Of a stretch of DNA of 64,000 nt, positions 32,456-44,832 are shown one piece after another; the stretch's first letter is position 1, and every line of letters begins with the position of its first letter. A program made the translations under genes and the position numbers. The DNA lies in the NCBI GenBank assembly GCA_963921195.1, contig OY992536.1, forward strand, positions 5,952,001 to 6,016,000, written 5' to 3'. Under the pieces are notes generated by a model, which did no database searches, had not been told where the DNA came from, and worked only from the letters and a program-made list of their open reading frames with translations. Origin of the DNA: Pegoplata infirma. Lineage: Eukaryota; Arthropoda; Insecta; Diptera; Anthomyiidae.

Positions 32456-32728
32456 TTAAAAAATATATATGTACACAGAGAAAATTCAAGATTAACTACA
32501 AATTGAAAAAGAAAAGAAAAAAATCATATATTTATAACATGGAAAGATAAATTTTTATTGATATTTTATTTTTTGACGTGTATTAAGTATTTTAAAATGG
32601 GAAGCACCTGCCCGCGGTATTATGTATAATAGAGAAACTTAATCTTTCCAGTGTTTTTCGTAAATTTGAAAATTTCGAGCATGACCAAAGGTGTCACTAT
32701 TATGTGATATAAAAGAGTTGTTTAATTA

Positions 32729-33020
32729 CACAGTGCAACACCCAAAATAGAAATGGGATGAAACCAAAAGTAAATGCGAATTGACATTTTCAATGCTAAA
32801 TTTTTTTTTACACGTATTTAAAGTTGTTGAACTTTTATTATAATTATAATAATAATAAAAAACAAAAATGGCATATACTTAACTTTTTTAATTGCCATTG
32901 AATACCAATCATACGCAACGGGGCACAGTCGTTTATTTTTTATAATTTCACTATTCAGAGAGTAGGTACTGGATCGATTGCAGCGAAATTTATACAGTTT
33001 ATAGCTAACGTAGTTTTGAG
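32729..33020. mobile_element. CACAGTG-family element, right end lost
   Basis: TTA-CACAGTGCAACACCCAAAAT (32726) followed by GAAATGGGATGAAACC and, further on, CAATCATACGCAACGG and TTGCAGCGAAATTTATAC, in the same order as 9544-9890 read from its right end. Confidence 0.65.
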
Positions 33021-33566
33021 CTATAGTTAAGACGTTGGATACAAAAACTGTAAATGTTTTTTAAATTAAAAATTATTTGTTCGACTTTTTAAATATAATA
33101 TTTTGCGAAAGGTCATTAAAAAACTTCTGAGTCCTTTTATTTTTCAGCAATTAGTTGCTTGTTTTACTATTTAAGCTTTTATAGAAATAAAGCTTTTATA
33201 ATAAAAAGTGTAGGTACTGTTAAAGGAATATGTCTTTTTAAAGGATTTGAAAAGTTCATATTTTTAGGATGGAACTTAATTTTTAACTCAAAGGGAGAAT
33301 TCCCAAAAGAGGTGTGACCAAAATTTGAGAAATTTTTAAAACGTTAACCCACATATTTGATTGGCAGTGTTGCCAGAAGTAAGGAACAAGGTCTTTGTAT
33401 AGGTATTTGTATCCTTAAAATGGTAGTGTAGGAAAAAAAAAACGGAAGATTTATTAAGATTTCGTCAAATTTTGATTATTTTTATAATGTTGTGTCACCT
33501 AATGTCACCCTAATGTATACCTCTGGGTAGCAAAAAAATCATATTTACATGTATGTGTATTAGTAT
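33021..33566. other. unclassified AT-rich sequence
   Basis: No repeat match or open frame of note. AGCTTTTATAGAAATAAAGC near 33174 forms a small hairpin. Confidence 0.35.
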
Positions 33567-33574
33567 GTGTACAT

Positions 33575-34484
33575 TAGACTGGGTCGACCATAAAGGAGAA
33601 AAAAAAAGTTCCCATTGTGCGGGCTTTATTTTAAAGCTTACCTCGAAAAAGTTCCATAGCCAAAATATTAGATTTTTAGGTCGCGATTTGGTACCGCCGA
33701 AATCGTTTTTTGTTCATAGCTTTGTCATTTGATGTCCGATCGTTGTAAAAAAAAATTTGTTAGAAAGTCCTCAGCGAGTACTAAATTTGACCCATATCTG
33801 GTTTTGACCTCTGAGGTCATCTTCGTGTTATAAGTGTTAGTTTCTCAGCTTTCTACCCCCTTAAATGATTTTTATTTTTCCATTAAATTATAGCACTAAG
33901 AAAATCATAAAATCCTTCCCTTGGAAGTATCCAGTTAAATTAATTAACAAAAAAGTTACATTTGATTTAAGATTTTCATATACAATATAAAGAAAATTAG
34001 AAAAAACACTTGTTATTATGCCTTTAAACTATATTTAATTTTTTTAGTTTGTATTTAAATACATACGAACAAGTGTTTTAAATCTTTTTCTATGGAAATT
34101 TAAAATTGAATGTAACTTTTTTGTTAATTAATTTAAGAGGGTACTTCTAAGGGAAGAATTTCATGAATTATTTAATGCTATAATTTAATGGAAAAATAAA
34201 GATCATTTAGGTGGGTAGAAAGCTGAGAAAGTAACACTTATAACACGAAGATGACCTCAGAGGTCAAAACCAGATATGGGTCAAATTTAGTACTCGCTGA
34301 GGACTTTCTAACAATTTTTTTTTTACAACGATCGGACATCAAATGACAAAGCTATGAACAAAAAACGATTTCGGCGGTACCAAATCGCGACCTAAAAATC
34401 TAATATTTTGGCTATGGAACTTTTTCGAGGTAAGCTTTAAAATAAAGCCCGCACAAAAGGAACTTTTTTTTTCGACCCGGTCTA
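33575..34484. mobile_element. hAT-like long foldback, TAGACTGGGTCGA ends
   Basis: TAGACTGGGTCGACCATAA and TTTTCGACCCGGTCTA; exact duplication GTGTACAT at 33567-33574 and 34485-34492. The arms are about 440 bp and nearly identical, for example GACCTCTGAGGTCATCTTCG (33810) and its complement (34245). The apex is near 34025. High arm identity suggests recent homogenisation or recent insertion. Confidence 0.9.
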
Positions 34485-34492
34485 GTGTACAT

Positions 34493-35547
34493 TGCATGCT
34501 GATCAAGCATAATATGTTAATGTATAATTGTTTGGTGTCGTCGTAACTGTTTGTTGTTGTCGTCGTTGTCATTTGTTGTTATTGTTATACGTTCGTATGT
34601 ATGCGTGTATGCAAGTTGTTGTGGTAATGGCCAATTCTGACAAAGTGAAATTTGTCATAAAGTTAAACGTCCAAAGGATATAATTACATACATGAGTATT
34701 TGTGTGTGTATGCGTAATATTAACGTAGACTTTTAAACAAATTTTAAAAATATGAAAGACTGTCATTAAAAGCGGGTTACTAGCGGTCACAATGATTGAT
34801 TATATACTCTTCACCGCAACAATGGTTGTCAGTATGTGACAAACCGTTATGATCTGTTACATTTGAAGTGAATTAAAAAATGAGCTTCTGACATTTTTGA
34901 CGCACTTAAAATACTTTACTTATATCGTAGGAAATTGTAAATGAAATTTGAGTTTTTCAGAATAATAATAATAATAGTATTATACAAATGTGAGAACCCA
35001 CTCATACGTACAAAGGTATTTGAAATATTTCTTTTCCAACATTACCAACATATTACCCCAAAACGTGTAGGGTGTTAAAACGGATATTAAAAATTTAAAT
35101 GTTTTATGTTTTCTTTTTTAAATAGAATAAAAAATAAAATTTTTAAAGAAATCAATAAGATATTAAAAATTATGTTATTGATGGTTAAATATTATCAATT
35201 GTATATTTTGTATGTTCAGGTTGGTTTGATTGCGTATGTTAACATTTTTTTATTTTATTATACATTTTAACATGTCACAATATATGTATGACATTTGACA
35301 ATGTCATTGTTGATACTACGCTACGTGGCAGATGTCATTGTTGGTGGCAAATATGTTAACATACATTAAAAAAAGTAAACTAAAAAATCTGACAATTAAT
35401 TTAATTTGTAGAAAAATTAAAAATCGAAAAAGATTTGGCGCTAAAGATGTTTATCTGACCCTATGGTCCCAAAAAAATTACCAAATTTTGGTCAGATTCG
35501 CTGTACCTTACTTAGTTTTCGAAATATGGGATAAAGTGTTAAAAAAC
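34493..35547. other. unclassified, partly host-like sequence
   Basis: CGT/TTG-rich sequence (34539-34625), a GTGTGTATGCG tract and an (AAT)5 run near 34962-34977. The stretch 35270-35345 has repeated GACATTTGACAATGTCATTG. TAGGGTGTTAAAACGG at 35070 could be a TIR for the ATCGATTA words downstream, but no duplication was found. Confidence 0.35.
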
Positions 35548-35676
35548 TGAAAATTAATCGGCATAAATTCTTCGATTAATCCTTTAGTCGAAATTAGCAA
35601 ATTTAAATAAATCGAACAATTATTCGTCTAAAATTTTTCGATTAATCGAACAAAAATTAATCGACTGAACACCCCA
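35548..35676. repeat. TTCGATTAATCGAA palindromic-word repeat
   Basis: AATTAATCGGCATAAATTC, TTCGATTAATCC, TTTTTCGATTAATCGAAC and AATTAATCGACTGAACACCCC follow each other in 130 bp. The GAACACCCC edge looks like a hAT-type terminus (GGGGTGTTCAGTCG, reversed), perhaps paired with 35070. Confidence 0.5.
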
Positions 35677-36258
35677 GTATTTATTAAAGTTTTCTTTCTT
35701 CATTCTAAAAGTTTGTGTATTACGATTTACATTTTAACCTATCAAATCATAAATGCATAATAAATTTCATAACATTTTTCATAGAAAACCAAAAGCAAAA
35801 TAAAGAAAATCCTTATGCAAAACTACATTTGCATAGCATTTTCATGCATAACATCCATTATTAAGACATATTCAATAACATCAGTCACACTATTGCATAA
35901 TTTTTTATCATATATTGTACTATTTTATAGTTTTATATTGATAAAAGCTCCATTGTGTTCTATACTCTGGGAAAAGTATGAATAACTTAGATTACCCAGC
36001 AAAAAAAATAGTTGGCAAAAATTCAAATTTAAATCTCACATATATTAAATGTGGCAATCGAAAAGCCCTGATGATGGAAGTGTGGCAGCTTGCGAAAGCT
36101 ATTGACATCTCTACTTAGTCGGTGTTGTCACTTAATTTTTTTAAGATTTCATACTGTACAAAAAAAAATAATTATTATTTCTCAGAAATAATTAATATGA
36201 ACTCCAACCGAATATTATTTTAAAATTTTTTTGCAGATTGCAGAGGATAATAAAATGT
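35677..36258. other. unclassified; possible CCCAGCAAAA terminus at 35995
   Basis: ATTA-CCCAGCAAAAAAAATAG at 35991 repeats the terminus and adjacent ATTA of the element at 46574-47306, but no matching right end is visible. The rest is AT-rich without recognised repeats. Confidence 0.4.
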
Positions 36259-36498
36259 TTAACCCTTAAACCAGAGTATACTTTTGTAAAAGGTTAAGCT
36301 GCTCTAATTCCGAATCTCACCGCAAAATGTGAATTAATCTTTAATATAAAGCTTGTTATGTCGTTTAAAAGTCCATCAAACAACCCCGTTTTTCGCCATA
36401 TTCGAGACGCTATAATTGCGAGTATTTACGTTTATTTATAAATCTTGATCCTTCATTCTTAAACTAGAGTTTAAAAGACCCAGGTTTTCGCTACATTA

Positions 36499-38045
36499 CA
36501 CTGTGCAACAAATTTTGGGTCATCGCTTTGAGCCTCAATGCCTTCAACGCCATATGAAAATAGACCATCAAATGGACAACTTCACCAAAGGGTTTTGCTA
36601 AGTCAGTTCGGATTTCTTTTTTATAGCCCACTGAAGTTTTCACTTTTTTATCAAAGACGTTTGGAAAACGTCAAAAATATTACAATTAAAACACATCTGA
36701 GCTTCAAAATATGGTTTGATGTCGTCAGTGAAATTGTGTGGCGATTCTTTTCTTAGATCAATTTAACCCTCTAACTGCCTTTTTGAGGTTCATTTTAGTC
36801 CTTTTTCAAAAACTTAACACAGAAGTCTAATAAAACGTCCATTTAGAGGGTTAAAATGTTCTACAAATATTTTTCTCGTAAAATTTCACTATAGGTTGTA
36901 AAATGTTCAAAGTTTGTGCGACATGCGAAAAATGCTTAAAAAGGGTCAAGCATAAACAATCAATATTTGTTATTTTTTTACCAAAGCAGTGTTAAAAAAC
37001 ATCGACAAAAAACAGTGCAAATATACTTCGGAGCTAAAAATTATGTTCTAATATGTTTTATAAAATTTTAAGATGACTCTTTTTTTTACAAAATTAACCC
37101 TCTAGCTCCCGTTTTAAGGGGTCATTTTTGTCCTTTTTTAAAAGAAATACAAAAAATTCTTTAAAAAAAGGCAGTTAGAGGGTTAAAATGTTCTAGAAAT
37201 TTTTTCCGCATCAAATTTTACTAGGGGTCGTCAAGTGCTAAAAAAAAGTATGTGCAAAAATTGTATGTGCAAATTTTACAACTTTACTTTTTTTTAGCAT
37301 TTGACATAGTCCAAATGACTTTTTTGGTTTTGACGACCCCTAGTAAAATTTGATGCAGAAAATATTTCTAGAACATTTTAACCCTCTAACTGCCTCTTTT
37401 TAAAGACTCTTTTTTATTTCTTTTAAAAAAGGACAAAAATTACCCCTTAAAACGGTTGCTAGAGGGTTACTTTGGTAAAAAAAAGAATCATCATAAAATT
37501 TTATAAAACACATCAGAACATAATTTTTAGCTCAGAAGTATATTTGCACTGTTTTTTTTGTCGATGTTTTTTGACACTGCTTTGGTAAAAAAATAACAAG
37601 CATTGATTGTTTTTACTTGACCCTTTTTAAGCATTTTGCGCATGTCGCACAAACTTTGAACATTTGATAACCCCTAGTGAAATTTTATGAGGAAAATATT
37701 TGTAGGACATTTTAGCACTCTAAATGGACGTTTTATTAGACTTCTGTGTTTAGATTTTGAAAAAGGACTAAATTGACCCCTTCAAATGGCAGTTAGAGGG
37801 TTAAAATGAACCGCCATAAAATTTCACTGCAGACATCAAATCATATTTTAAAGCTCAGGTGAGTTTTTATTATAGTATTTTTGACGTTTTCCAAACGCCT
37901 TTGATAAAAAAATAAAAACTTCAGTGGGCTATAAAAAATTAATCCGAACTGACTTTGCAAAACCCTTTGGTGAAGTTATCCATTTGATGATCTACTTTGA
38001 TACGGCGTTGAAGCCATTGAGGCTCATTTTTCTTGTTGCACAGTG
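36499..38045. mobile_element. 1.5-kb foldback with CACTGTGCAACAA ends
   Basis: TTA-CACTGTGCAACAAATTTTGG at the left and TTCTTGTTGCACAGTG-TTA at the right. The arms are highly similar over about 760 bp (AAAGGGTTTTGCTAAGTCAG at 36587 with its complement near 37955), apex near 37255. CACTG ends plus a 3-bp TTA duplication place it with 9544 and 17970. No open frame of length. Confidence 0.9.
36765..37803. repeat. four TTAACCCTCTAACTGCC hairpin modules
   Basis: Modules of about 90 bp lie at 36763-36854, 37096-37185, 37378-37468 and about 37715-37803. Each pairs TTAACCCTCTAACTGCC-like sequence with AGAGGGTTAA and encloses a CCTTTTTCAAAA or related stretch. Two are in each arm of the foldback. CCCT..AGGG ends beside TTAA recall miniature piggyBac elements. 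Confidence 0.55.
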
Positions 38046-38548
38046 TTATTGGTATTTTGGCTATGAGTGAAAATTCAATTGTTTGCATTCATTCCAAAAA
38101 TACCATGAATATATCGAAAAATCGGTTTATTTCAAAGCATCCGGTTTTCGGTATATTCGTAGCGAATGCAATTTGATTTTTGTCGTAAAATAAAGTCAAA
38201 ATTGTTCGCAAAATCGATCGAATTTGTATGCATACCAAAAATATAATGAATATATTAAAAACACGGTTTTTTATCTCAGAGAGGGAAAAATATATTACAA
38301 ATGTTGAACATATATTTTAAAGGTAGTTGCAAGGACTTTTAAATGACATCACAAGATTTATTAATAAGGGTTAATACTCGCAGTTATAACGTCTCGAATA
38401 TGGCTAAAAACATAGTTGTTTTTAACTTAAAGCTAAGATATCTCTAAAACCTTATGTGAGACTATTACATCAAAGTGATAACCAATTCAGAGGTCTGATT
38501 TTGATACAGTGCAGCTTAAACCTTTACGATAATATACTCTAGTCCCGG

Positions 38549-39090
38549 GGTTTCGATTTTTTTTTTCAGAATTTGTCGTCATGTGTTATTTTCAAAAGAA
38601 ACGTAGCGAAATTACAGCTGTAACAATTTTTATCATTTTTAAATATCTGTATTAAATTTATTGTTTAGAATATTTTCCCTTGGAAGTTAGAAATCGGCAC
38701 TTTATTTTCTTAGAACTAATACAATTTATTTTATTTTTTTACTGTTTGCTTGGTATTCTACTTATATAAAACATTACTTGAGGTGTCATATACAAAACAT
38801 ATTTATCACTTTCATAACAGTTAATGTGAAAAGATGTGAGTAGAAGAGCATAAAATTGTGGTTTCATTATAAATCTTCTTCATATACATAGAAGAATAAT
38901 TTATCAATTTTGATTTTCTTATTCTTATACTTTGTTTTCTTTTGCTGTTTTCTGTTTATTTTTATAACAAATAAATCCATTTTTCATGTTATTTTTATAT
39001 TAACAACAATGTTCACATAATATTAACTTTTATATAAAATTCGTAAGAAATTTTCTAAGTATGTGTGTGTGTGTGTTTCCTATCTGTGTT
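38549..39090. other. unclassified AT-rich, host-like sequence
   Basis: No repeat relatives seen; a (GT)7 tract at 39062-39076 abuts the next element. Confidence 0.35.
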
Positions 39091-39930
39091 TATACCCTAC
39101 ACCACACTGTGGTACAGGGTATAATGAGTTTGTGCTGATGTTTGTAACTACCCGAAATATTGGTCCTAGACCCACCTTTATGTATATCAATCGACTCAGA
39201 ATCACTTTTGGAGTCGATTTAGCGATGTCCGTCCGTCCGTCTGTCCGTCCGTCCGTCCGTCCGTCCGTCTGTCTGTCCATGTAAACGGTGTAAACACGAT
39301 ACAGGTCGCAATTTTTAATCAATTGACTTGAAATTTGAAACTTAAGTCTCTCTTGACCCAAGGACGAAGCCTATTGAAATTGGAAAAAATCGGTCCATAT
39401 TTAGACCTAGCCCCCATACAAAGGTTCTCTTTAGTTTTGGCTCAAATGACTCTAATAACCGTATTATAAAAGGTATCGCTTTGAAATTTGGATGGTAAAC
39501 ATGTTTTGTCTTCACATATCATCATTCCGAATTTCAAAGAAATCGGACCTTCTTGTAGCCCCCATACAAACCACCTTCCCGATTTTCACATAAATGTCTC
39601 AAATTTCATGAAAATAGAAAATATTTAATTAAAATTTTGTTTGTGTATGTTAAACGCGTACTTAAATAACCTTATCAAACCTGATAATCATCGGACCAGT
39701 TTTGGACTCAGGCCCCTTGTGAAAATTTCGCCCGATATTCAGTTAAAGCGGTTTATTGTCAACAATTAGAAGCCTATTTCACTCAAATTTGATTTGTGAG
39801 TGTTTTCTTCACTTATTAAAGGTTTTACAACATATAGATCTAATCGATCCATGGGACCCATTTTCCGGGAAACCTTGGTGTAGGGTATTATATGGTCGGT
39901 CTTGACCGACTATAATTTTCTTACTTGTTT
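39091..39930 (+). mobile_element. complete-looking mini-me-type element
   Basis: Hairpin TATACCCTACACCACACTG / CAGGGTATAA (39091-39124), degenerate core (ATCAATCGACTCAGAATC...GATTTAGCGATG), then a long GTCY tract at 39227-39278 (about 12 tetranucleotides). It continues through CCCCCATACAAAGG, ATACAAACCACCTTCCCGAT and TATGGTCGGTCTTGACCG to TTCTTACTTGTTTT. It is the longest uninterrupted copy in the window. Both strands have short frames across the tract, which are tetranucleotide artefacts. Confidence 0.8.
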
Positions 39931-40371
39931 TGTATTGAATAGGTGTTATTGCTCTAACAGGAAATGAAAGAAGCATTCTTAAAATCAAATCAATGTTATT
40001 CAATAACAAATCAAGAGAGCAAAAAAAAAAAAAAAGAAAAATACAAATACATAAATAAGTGATTGTGTTAATTTTATACGATTATTTACTTAACTTGTCA
40101 AGTGATGTTCGAGCGAAAATAAAAAAAAAAAACAATGAGAACATAACATTCTCATTGATGGTCTGGTCTAACAATCTTGGGAATTTATCCCCATAGTTGG
40201 GAAACTGCAATTAGAGACAGAGGATTATTTCGAGGATTTAAAACTAATATTTTTGTAAACTTTTAAGGACATTCTTGTATTTAGTTAGTACAATTTTATC
40301 ATTATTTAAATAATTTTTTTAAAAGTACGTCCACAAAGGGGACGGGAAATAAAATATATTTTTGGGTCCCC
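39931..40371. other. unclassified, mini-me scrap at right
   Basis: 40290-40350 (TTATCATTATTTAAA, GTACGTCCACAAAGGGGACGG) resembles 45035-45080 of the copy at 44833. The remainder has no match. Confidence 0.4.
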
Positions 40372-40933
40372 TGGTAAAATGCCTTGTAATCCCGTTCTAC
40401 CAATATTTAACAATTTTCCTTGTTTTTTAACAAAAAATCTTGTACTTTGCTCAAACGAGAACTACAGTTTTATTGGTAATTTTACAAATTTATTTTCGTA
40501 ATTGTATTCTACCATTTTAAAAGGTTTAACAAAAAAAAAAAAACTGTAATTTTACAACAAAGTTTTTATTACGAGGATTCTAGTTGATTTACAAAAAATA
40601 TTGTTATTTTACATAAATTGTTTTTTATACGAGGATTTATGTTGTTTAACATTTTTTTTTGTAAATTTAACATTTTGGTTTGTAAATTTACCATTTTTTA
40701 AAACATATTTACCAATTTTTCTTGTAGTTTTGCCATTTTTTTTATTATTTTTCCGTTTTTAAAACAATATTTTTACCAATAAAATTGGTTATTTTACCAA
40801 TTTTTGGCGCATTCAAAATTACGAGGAAATCCTTGTAATTTTACGAGAATTTTACCTACCTCCTATTTTACGAGAATAGCCTCGTAAAATCACGAGATTT
40901 TTTTTGGTAACTTTACAAGGTTTTTTTTGAGTG
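40372..40933. mobile_element. shared-TIR element, GTAAAATTAC type, left end lost
   Basis: Begins CTGGTAAAATGCCTTGTAATC, then CAATATTTAACAATTTTCC as in 41100; ends GGTTTTTTTTGAGTG-TA (40935). Dense TTTTACGAG/CTCGTAAAAT and TTGTAAATTTACC words. Confidence 0.65.
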
Positions 40934-41629
40934 TAGGTCATAATACGGGACTTCTTCTTTAATGAAAAATTGGTAATTCTAGTTCGAGGTCATTTGTGCT
41001 CCCCATTATGAATTAACATCACAAATACCTGTGTTAACTCTACACTAAAAAAAAAATCTTTGTCAAATTACTAGAAAAAGTCTAGTAATCCCATTTTACC
41101 AATATTTGACAGTTTCCCTTGTTTTTTAACAAATAATTTTCGATCAAAATGTAATTATTTTTTGTAATTTTACAGATTTTCTTATAATTTTAAAAATTTT
41201 CAAGGTGTTTTACACAAAAAATCTAGTAAATTTACGAGAATTACTTGTAAGTTTTATTTCGCCAAAAAAGTTGTAAATGTACAATTTTATTGGTAAAAAT
41301 CTTGTAAAATTACAAAAAGCTCGTTACTTTTACTAGGAATTCTCGTAAAATAGGAGGTAGCAAAAAGTCTAGTAAAGTCACGAAACCTCCTTGTAGGTTT
41401 TATCGCATCAGAAAAATTGTAAATTTACAATTTTATTGGTAAAAAGCTTGTAAAACTACAAAATTTTTGCTAAAAAGGTTGTAAAATAACAAGGAATTCA
41501 TATCAAATAGGAGGTAGCAAAAAAAAGCAATGTTGGCAATCGATGCCTTTTCAATAACGTTATCCATTTAAATTGAATACCGGTACCAATAATAATACAG
41601 AAACTCAGTTTTGGTATCGGATACCGGCA

Positions 41630-42220
41630 GAGGTTCGAAAGAATTAATTCAATTTTCTAATTCGAATTAAAAAAATAGAATTTGGCATTCCCTAAAATCA
41701 TTCATCTTTCATAATCATTGAATTAATTCTTTTAAGAATTCATTCCTTAAGAATGATCATTCAACTTGAATCATTATTTTATTATCCAAATCAATCAACT
41801 ACAAATTGAATAATAAAATTTTCTTATCCTACAATTTAAAACAGTGAAGGGCAACACACATACACACATTTATGCTTGTGTGGGAAGCAGCTGACGAGAC
41901 GTCGAAAAACAACAGCCGATCGTTTACACACGAAGATGCTTGAAATGCAAACAAGCAACCCATTTTTGAAAATACAAAGGGAATGAAAAATCATCATTCA
42001 ATTTGTAATAGATTTGAATGATGAAAAATGTTGATCATTCAATAGAATGATCGCCTAGCAAGGAATTAATTCTCTTGGAAATTAATTTAATTTGATTTAA
42101 GCTTTGAGAACTATGCCTTTGAATTAATTCGTGTTGAATGCTAGTAAGGAATGATAATTCAAAATTTTTTAAAACAGAATTCAACTTTTTGTGAATTAAT
42201 TCTCAATAGAATAGAAACGG
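41630..42220. repeat. AATTGAATTAATTC palindromic-word block
   Basis: GAATTAATTCAATTTTCTAATTC, TCATTCAATTTG and TTGATCATTCAATAGAATGATC variants recur at both ends of this block, with a less repetitive middle (41840-41960, containing CACATACACACA). The right edge is near GAATAGAAACGG. It may be another inserted element; no duplication identified. Confidence 0.5.
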
Positions 42221-42539
42221 TTTTACCTAAAAAACATGTTTAAAAAAAAAAAATAATAGAAAGTTTGTAATTTTTGGTTTTTGTAAATGAAAAATCGTAC
42301 TCCAAATGCCACCTCGAAGTTTCATAAAAATCAAAAAAATCTTTGGGCTCCCTTATCGTAGATTAAGTAAACATTTCCAAAAAAAGCCATACTTCAACCG
42401 CGATGCGGGAGCAGAATTTGGGAGTAGAATTTGAAAATGTTCTACTTAAGATTCTAATGAAAAAATATATTTGAACCTGAAGTTTTATGTACACAAAAAA
42501 TGGACCTAATTGTATGTAAAATGTAGTCAAATCCTAAAA

Positions 42540-44470
42540 TGCGACTTTGTCTTTTAGAAAAATGTCTCACAACGAGACTAAAAAGAAATGTCTCAGAATC
42601 TAAATCTTTCTATAAGGCAAATGTCTGAGAATCTAAGACTTTTTCTATAGGAATAATGTCTTAAAATATTAGCCTTTTTCTCAGACCTTTTCTATAGGAA
42701 AAATGTCTCAGAATCTGAGACTTTTTCTAAAAAAAATTCTCAGAATCTGAGGCTTTTCTGAAATGTTTCAGAATCTGAGAAATTTCTATAGGAATAATGT
42801 GTCTGCATCTGAAAAATGTCTCAAAATCTGAGATTTTTCAATAAAAAAATACTTAGAATCTGAGGCTTTTCTATATGAAAAATGTTTTAGGATCTGAGAA
42901 CTTTCTATAGGAATAATTTCTCAGAATAAACGAATTTTTCTTAAGGAAAATTATCTCAAAATCTAAGATTTTGTGTATAGGAAAAATGTCTCAGAGACAC
43001 AAGCTGAGACTTTTTGTATAGAAAAATGCTCAAAATCTGAGGCTTTTTCTATTGTAAAAATATTTTTTTCTATAAGAATAATGTCTCAGAATCTGAGTAT
43101 TTTTCTATGGGAAAAATATTTTTCTTTAGGAAAAATGTCTCAGAATCTGAGGCTTTTTCTATATGGAAAATGCTTCAGAATCTGACAATTTCCTAAAGGC
43201 AAAATGTCTCAGAATCTGAGACTTGTTCTATAGGAAAATATCTAAGAATTTGAGACTTTTTCTATAGGAAGCATCTGAGACTTTTTCGATAAGAAAAATG
43301 TCTCAGAATCTAAGAAATTTTCGGTAGAAAAAATTTCTATGAATCTGAGACATTTTCTATAGGAAAAATGTCAAAGATTTTGAGACTTTTTCCATAGGAA
43401 AAATGTCTCAGAATTTAAAACTTTTTCGATAGGAAAAATTTCTAAGAATCTGAGACTTTTTCTATAGGAAAAATTTTCAAAGAATCCGAGAACTGTTCTT
43501 TAGGAAAAGGTTTTATAATCTAATTGTAAGACTTTTTTCATACTGTTTTCTTTTTAACCCTTTCAGACATTATTTAGAACTAGTTGAGAAAAACATTTGA
43601 AAATTTTATTGTTAGTTAATTCGAGGATGCTGATTAAGAATCTGAAGTCAGATTACATGTAAGTTCTTCCATCTGGCCGCAAGGTGCCTTCCAAGATTTT
43701 GGACAAAATTCCCGGTGGGCACGTTTCGCACATTTAAATTTTAAGAAACTTAGTGTAATTAAAGTAGACAATATATACAATTAAATGAGACAAAAATAAT
43801 AAGAAAACTATTTTTTTGTGATAGTTATATAGTTGTACCCAAATATAAACATAATAATTTTTTTAAATAATAAAAAAAAAATTGAATACCACTTAATTTA
43901 ACAAAAACTAATGGAAAATTTCCTGTGTAAATCACATGTATATAAAGTTAAGTAAATTCTCTTTCGAAAACGGTACTATATGTCAAAATCGCTTCATTTG
44001 TGCCAAATCTACAAGACTTCAAACATAGCAAACCAAATGTCCATTATATTGGACAAAATGTCTGAAAGGGTTAAAAAGGTCTCAGAATCTAAATTATTAT
44101 TCTTATAGAAAAGCGAAGATTTTCTCAGAATCTAAAACTTTTTGTGTAGAATGTTTCAGAATCTGAGAAAATGTGCTAGACTAGAAATATCTCAGATTCT
44201 GGGAAAATATCTTACAATCAGAGCATTTTCTTTTAGAAAAATATTTTATGAATATGTTTATAGAATCATTTTCTAAAGTGACTTTTTCCCGAGAAACGTT
44301 TTCCATTAGAAATATGTATGATTTAGAGTCTTTGACTTTTTCTATAAAAAAAACTGGCTTAACTGAAAATTGCCATAGAATCTTAGACTTTTCTTTGAAA
44401 AAAAGTCAGATTCTGATAATCTTCTTTGTTAAAATGTATCAGAATCTAATACAATTCACAATTTAAAAAA
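42540..44470. repeat. CTCAGAATCTGAGA tandem array, split
   Basis: Roughly 30-35-bp units of ATGTCTCAGAATCTGAGAC followed by TTTTTCTATAGGAAAA. About thirty degenerate units span 42540-43545, and about ten more divergent ones 44080-44470. The unit contains the palindrome TCTCAGAATCTGAGA. A piggyBac-like element separates the two blocks. Reading frames here are not conserved between units, so it is not a coding repeat. Confidence 0.85.
43558..44070. mobile_element. piggyBac-like element, 513 bp
   Basis: TTAA-CCCTTTCAGACATTATTT at 43554 and AAAATGTCTGAAAGGG-TTAA at 44074. 14 of the first 14 terminal bases are inverted. The interior has no open frame. It interrupts the CTCAGAATCTGAGA array. Confidence 0.85.
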
Positions 44471-44832
44471 GGATTAAGTCTCTCAAAATTATTTTTTTTT
44501 TCCCCCAAAAGTTTTAAACACAAAAATGAAGAATCTGATTGTGCTACATTCAGTTCAAGGAAAGATGGAGAAAAATTCTTAAACATGTGCTGTTATGTAA
44601 ATTTTTTTAAAAAAAAATTTAAAAAAAATTTTGGGCCCCCACCGAAATAAAATCCTGGATACGCCCCTGCCAGTGGTATAAAAGTTATTAAGAAAACCGT
44701 AAATTCAGATTGGTTTCACTTTAAATTCACGTGTTGAAAAAACCGTTAAACCAGCTTTAAAAACATTGATGAGTCAGAGAAATACTAATAAAGTATTTTG
44801 TCACAAATATTTTTAGACTAAAACAAAATAAA

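Larger units (their letters stand above)
36263..38548. mobile_element. decayed foldback with piggyBac-like left end
   Basis: TTAA-CCCTTAAACCAGAGTATAC at 36259. The right arm ends with AATATACTCTAGTCCCGGGG near 38548. Inverted inner landmarks are GTAAAAGGTTAAGCTGC / GCAGCTTAAACCTTTAC and GCCATATTCGAGACGCTATA / AACGTCTCGAATATGGC. The right terminus has lost its GGGTTAA. A 1.5-kb CACTG foldback sits inside. Confidence 0.6.

Noticed and set aside
32469..32560. TACACAGAGAAAATTC as a CACAGAAA-type element end
   Set aside because: No matching opposite end within a reasonable distance.
35070..35676. Complete hAT-like element with TAGGGTGTTAAAACGG and GAACACCCC ends
   Set aside because: The inverted ends are short and no 8-bp duplication could be found; only the word repeat was kept.
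39063..39361. Small proteins with VRPSVRPSV or RTDGRTDG repeats
   Set aside because: They are translations of the GTCY tetranucleotide tract in a mini-me element.
44630..44680. TGGATACGCCCCTGCCAGTGG as a transposon terminus
   Set aside because: It resembles common insect element ends, but I found no partner or duplication.
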